Origin: Paulinella micropora | Lineage: Eukaryota; Cercozoa; Imbricatea; Euglyphida | Assembly (NCBI GenBank): GCA_009731375.1 | Contig: BJOX01000278.1 | Coordinates: 579,771-643,770 of the forward strand | Reading direction: 5' to 3' | Length of the DNA: 64,000 nt | Shown here: positions 60,950 to 64,000 of the stretch, piece after piece | Position numbering within the stretch: the first letter of the stretch is position 1 | Layout: every line of letters starts with the position of its first letter | Translations under genes and position numbers: made by a program | The notes under the pieces: generated by a model | Database searches by the model: none | Seen by the model: the letters and a program-made list of their open reading frames with translations, nothing else | What the model was told of the DNA's origin: nothing

Positions 60950-61186
60950 CGACTTGCTCATGGCATCATCTCCTTAGGGCACACGCTCCTGGGGAGTGTT
61001 CTAGTGTTGTCCCGTATAGTTCAAAAGGGCTCGGCTACCTTTCGGCTTGAACTGGGCACAGACACCAACCACAGCGAGACAGTGGTTGGTGTGCAGCTTG
61101 GCCGGTGCTGAAAGTTCTTGTCCGGGGGTAGTATAGGAGGCCATGGCTTTCAAGCTAAGCCACGCCCATAGATTAAACATTAGACA
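60950..61186 (+). mobile_element. Family 3 retroelement, 5'-truncated
   Basis: TCGACTTGCTCATGGCATCA ... CCCATAGATTAAACAT...ATATC repeats. Shares the CACCAACCAC/GTGGTTGGTG hairpin with 46259. An extra TAGACAT precedes the TATC repeats. Confidence 0.85.
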
Positions 61187-61304
61187 TATCTATCTATCTA
61201 TCTATCTATCTGTCTGTCTGTCTGTCTGTCTGTCTGCCTGTCTGGCGGTCAATGCATCCAGATGCCTGAGCTAAGGTATGGCTCTCCCATCATCATTCTT
61301 TCTT

Positions 61305-61452
61305 ATCGGTCACCTCCACAAAGTGTGGTCATGTTACCGATAAAACTACATATGCGGCCGCGCCAAATTTGACGTGTTTTGCGTGGCTCGCCGGCGCGGG
61401 TCCGGCTCGCCCGCAAAACACGTCAAAATTTGTGGCTAGCCGCATAATATAC
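61305..61452 (+). mobile_element. Family 4 fold-back element
   Basis: First hairpin TATCGGT...ACCGATA enclosing CCACAAAGTGTGG, then the long AAATTTGACGTGTTTTGCG palindrome, ending GCTAGCCGCATAATATAC. Ends 14 bp before the acceptor of exon 32. Confidence 0.8.
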
Positions 61453-61466
61453 GATTGTACGTGCAG

Positions 61467-61528
61467 GTGTGAAGTATGCGCTTTTGGTCGCTTTGGATAA
61501 GTATGCACCAACCCAATCACATCTGCCG
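61467..61528 (+). CDS. Exon 32 of gene G
   Basis: Acceptor GATTGTACGTGCAG, donor GTAACA. Two leading bases, VKYALLVALDKYAPTQSHLP, ending phase 0. Fits exon 31 (1+2) and exon 33 (0/0). Possible degraded echo at about 62010-62055. Confidence 0.65.
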
Positions 61529-62148
61529 GTAACATACGCACATGCATACACGTACATGCATATCTACGTATCTTTGCATTATGTTATGTTTGATGTTATG
61601 TTTCACGTTATGTTAAATCTTATGTTACGTTATGTTATTAATGTTATTAATGTTATTAATGTTATGTTATGTTATGTTATGTTATTTATGTTATGTCATG
61701 TCATGTCATGCCATGCCATATCATGTCATGTCATGTTTTGTCATGTCATGTTATGTCATGTCATGTCATGTCAGGTCAGGTCAGGTTATGTCGTGTGTTA
61801 TGTCATGTTATGTCATGTCATGTCATGTCAGGTTAGGTCAGGTTATGTCATGTCGTGTTATGTCATGTTATGTCATGTCATGTCAAGTCAGGTTATGTCA
61901 TGTCGTGTTATGTCATGTCATGTCATGTCAGGTCAGGTTATGTCATGTCGTGTTATGTCATGTTATGTCATGTCATGTCATGTCATGTCAGGTCAGGTTA
62001 CGTCATGTCAAGTTATGTTCGCTGTGACATCTCAATGCCCACTGCGCAATCGCGTCATCTTGTGTCATGTTATCTTATCTTATCTTATCTTATCTTATCT
62101 TATCTTAGTATCTTACGTTTATGTCGTGTCATATCAAGTCCATGTCAT

Positions 62149-62192
<44 letters not shown>

Positions 62193-62278
62193 CATATATA
62201 TATATATATATATGACATGCTATGTCATATTATGACACACGTTTCACTAGGCATCTATCTATCTATCTATCTATCTAC

Positions 62279-62327
<49 letters not shown>

Positions 62328-62345
62328 CATTATCTATCTATCTAG
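61529..62345 (+). repeat. (TTATG)/(TCATG) pentamers, TA and TCTA
   Basis: Pentamer tract 61575-62010, TTATC 62070-62105, TA 62150-62212, TCTA to the acceptor. Confidence 0.9.
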
Positions 62346-62406
62346 GCATGTCAAGGTCAGGTGAGGAATGCGCTCCACCACCTCCCGATACTGCAGCAAG
62401 CGCATG
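62346..62406 (+). CDS. Exon 33 of gene G
   Basis: Acceptor TATCTATCTAG, donor GTCTGT. Phase 0, ACQGQVRNALHHLPILQQAH, 1 trailing base for exon 34. Another frame (MSRSGEECAPPPPD) is also open, and a GTGAGG donor lies inside at 62361, so the extent is uncertain. Confidence 0.45.
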
Positions 62407-62852
62407 GTCTGTTCTGTTGATTGTTGATTCTTGATTGTTGTTGGTTGATGTTGTTGATTGTTGTTGTTGTTGTTGTCGATGTTGATGATGATTTTGTTGT
62501 TGATGTTATTCTTGTTGTTGTTATTGTTATTGATTGTTGTTGTTATTTCTGTTGTCCTGTTATTTTTTGTTGTTGTTATTGCTGTCCTCCTCGCACCTTC
62601 CCCACCAGACGCACGGGCTGATGTATGTATATATCTATGTATGTATGTATGTATGTATGTATGTATGTATGTATGTATGTGTATGTATGTATGTATGTAT
62701 GTATGTATGTATGTGTAGGTATGTATGTATTTATGTAAGTGTGTGAGTGTGAGTGTATGCTATTCATGCATGTCTGTATCTCGCCTTCTATCCGTAGGCA
62801 ATATTGTATACAATGTTAATATTACTTTATCTTCTTGTATGTTAATATTATT
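62407..62852 (+). repeat. GTT triplets and TATG tract
   Basis: GTT/GAT triplets to about 62585, a weak exon 33-like fragment at 62592-62622, then TATG. Confidence 0.8.
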
Positions 62853-63003
62853 TCCTCGGTCACCTCCACAAAATGTGGTCAGGTTACCGATAAAACTACA
62901 TATTACTATGCGGCGCGCCAAATTTGACGTTTTTTGCGGGCTCGCCGGCCCGGCTTGCACGCAAAACTCGTCAAATTTGTGGCTAGCCGCATAATATACT
63001 AGT
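62853..63003 (+). mobile_element. Family 4 fold-back element
   Basis: CGGTCACCTCCACAAAATGT ... GCTAGCCGCATAATATACTA. Best-preserved copy; ends about 19 bp before the acceptor of exon 34. Confidence 0.8.
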
Positions 63004-63022
63004 ATCTTTGTTGTGTCTGCAG

Positions 63023-63054
63023 GTTATTCATGCGTGCTCCTCGACAATGAGAAG
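63023..63054 (+). CDS. Exon 34 of gene G (32-bp microexon)
   Basis: Acceptor TTTGTTGTGTCTGCAG, donor GTACAC. Two leading bases, YSCVLLDNEK, ending phase 0. Both splice sites are good; phase fits exons 33 and 35. Confidence 0.55.
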
Positions 63055-63179
63055 GTACACATTACATACTTACATACATACTTACTTACTTGCTTACATT
63101 CTTACATAATGAGACATGGACAGGTTTTCGTACATGAAAGCTTGCACACATACATACATACATACATACATACATACAG

Positions 63180-63232
63180 GCAACGCAGCAAGCGATGGCT
63201 CGCGAAGTGCGCTATCTGCATGCCACCGCTGC

Positions 63233-63236
<4 letters not shown>
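63180..63236 (+). CDS. Exon 35 of gene G (3' end unclear)
   Basis: Acceptor CATACATACAG, phase 0, ATQQAMAREVRYLHATAAT before (CTTA)n. Three more copies follow after TTCACTAG acceptors at 63674, 63788 and 63894 and read (A/T)TQQAM(A/S)REVRRLH(F/L)L. Synonymous changes (CGC/CGT, GAA/GAG) support this frame. None has a clear donor inside the window; a helical coiled-coil segment. Confidence 0.6.
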
Positions 63237-63313
<77 letters not shown>

Positions 63314-63346
63314 TCTTGTTTACTTACTTACTTACTTACTTTCTTG

Positions 63347-63391
<45 letters not shown>

Positions 63392-63398
63392 CTACTCA

Positions 63399-63446
<48 letters not shown>

Positions 63447-64000
63447 TTTACTTATTTACTTACTTACTTACTTACTTACTTACCTGCTTTACCTACTTGC
63501 TTACTTACTCACACTTACTTACTTACTTACTTACTCACTTACTTACTTACTTATTTACTTACTTACTTATTTACTTACTTACTCACCTACTTGCCTGCTT
63601 TACCTACTTACTTACATACTTACTCTTACTTACTTACTTACTTACTTACTTACTCGCTTACTTTCTTCACTAGGCAACGCAGCAAGCGATGTCTCGTGAG
63701 GTGCGCCGTCTGCACTTACTTACTTACTTACTTATTTACTTATTTACTTACTTACTTACTTACTTACTCGCTTACTTTCTTCACTAGGCAACGCAGCAAG
63801 CCATGGCTCGTGAGGTGCGCCGTCTGCACTTCCTTACTTACTTACTTACTTGCTTACTTGCTTGCTTACTTACTCACTTACTTACTTCACTAGACAACGC
63901 AGCAAGCGATGGCTCGTGAGGTGCGCCGTCTGCACTTCCTTATTACTTACTTACTTGCTTACTTACTTACTTAATTACTTACTTACTCACTTACTTACTT
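63237..64000 (+). repeat. (CTTA)n with three exon-35 echoes
   Basis: CTTA repeats to the window end, interrupted by the exon 35 copies at 63674-63716, 63788-63830 and 63894-63940. Confidence 0.9.

Overview
This is eukaryotic nuclear DNA from an organism I cannot name. The evidence is canonical GT-AG exon islands, a non-LTR retrotransposon with reverse transcriptase and restriction-like endonuclease domains, MITE-like inverted repeats, a short TTAGGG tract, and introns made almost entirely of simple repeats. Bacterial features (operons, ribosome sites, CRISPR) are absent. Most long open frames are repeat translation: (TCTA)n reads as SIYL in every frame, (CCTA)n as PTYL, (TATG)n as VCMY, (CTTA)n as LLTY.

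Main reading: the + strand appears to carry one very fragmented gene, called gene G here, running through the window and past both ends. I place 35 short exon islands (32-167 bp, about 2.3 kb in total) at 1108-63236. For 32 of the 34 neighbouring pairs, an AG acceptor, a GT donor and an open frame can be chosen so that phase is kept. The strongest independent check is exons 22 and 23: lying 715 bp apart, they join into an ankyrin repeat (...GWTPLHYIG / [18 protein letters not shown]...). Exons 10-12 resemble the end of an IPT/TIG fold (...FTFTYVPE). Exons 24-25 look like a further helical/ankyrin-like unit, and exon 27 is Q-rich coiled coil. A nuclear regulator with IPT plus ankyrin domains is a guess; the phase chain is inference, not proof of expression.

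Many exons have degenerate partial copies ('exon echoes') beside them, separated by fresh microsatellite. Differences are often synonymous or multiples of 3 nt, and the copy nearest the next exon is usually the one with an intact donor.

Three retroelement families sit inside the (TCTA)n tracts, all in the same orientation: element 3' end followed by TATC repeats. Family 1 is an R2/HERO-like LINE, with full-length copies at 24476-28371 and 34508-38403 (ORF about 1154 codons, no ATG in the first ~296) and truncated or deleted copies at 13431, 14278, 20124, 23385, 33979 and 47022. Both full copies sit head-to-tail behind a truncated copy with the same junction. Family 2 (about 545 bp, non-coding, copies at 4785, 6099, 13981, 29088, 39019/39068, 50094, 51102, 59101) has almost the same 3' terminus as family 1 and also shows one head-to-tail junction. 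Family 3 (4132, 5834, 46259, 60950) is non-coding here. Family 4 is a fold-back repeat (49040, 58254, 61305, 62853). Two TIR elements lie at 22887 and 40152.

Layout: 1-8.4 kb exons 1-6 plus an assembly-suspect duplicated block (3424-6317); 8.4-9.5 kb AT minisatellite; 10-23 kb exons 7-13; 23.4-28.4 kb LINE; 29-33 kb repeats and exons 14-15; 34-38.4 kb second LINE; 38.7-49.8 kb exons 16-23; 50-53 kb family 2 copies and exon 24-25 echoes; 54-64 kb exons 26-35. Ten N-gaps are present.
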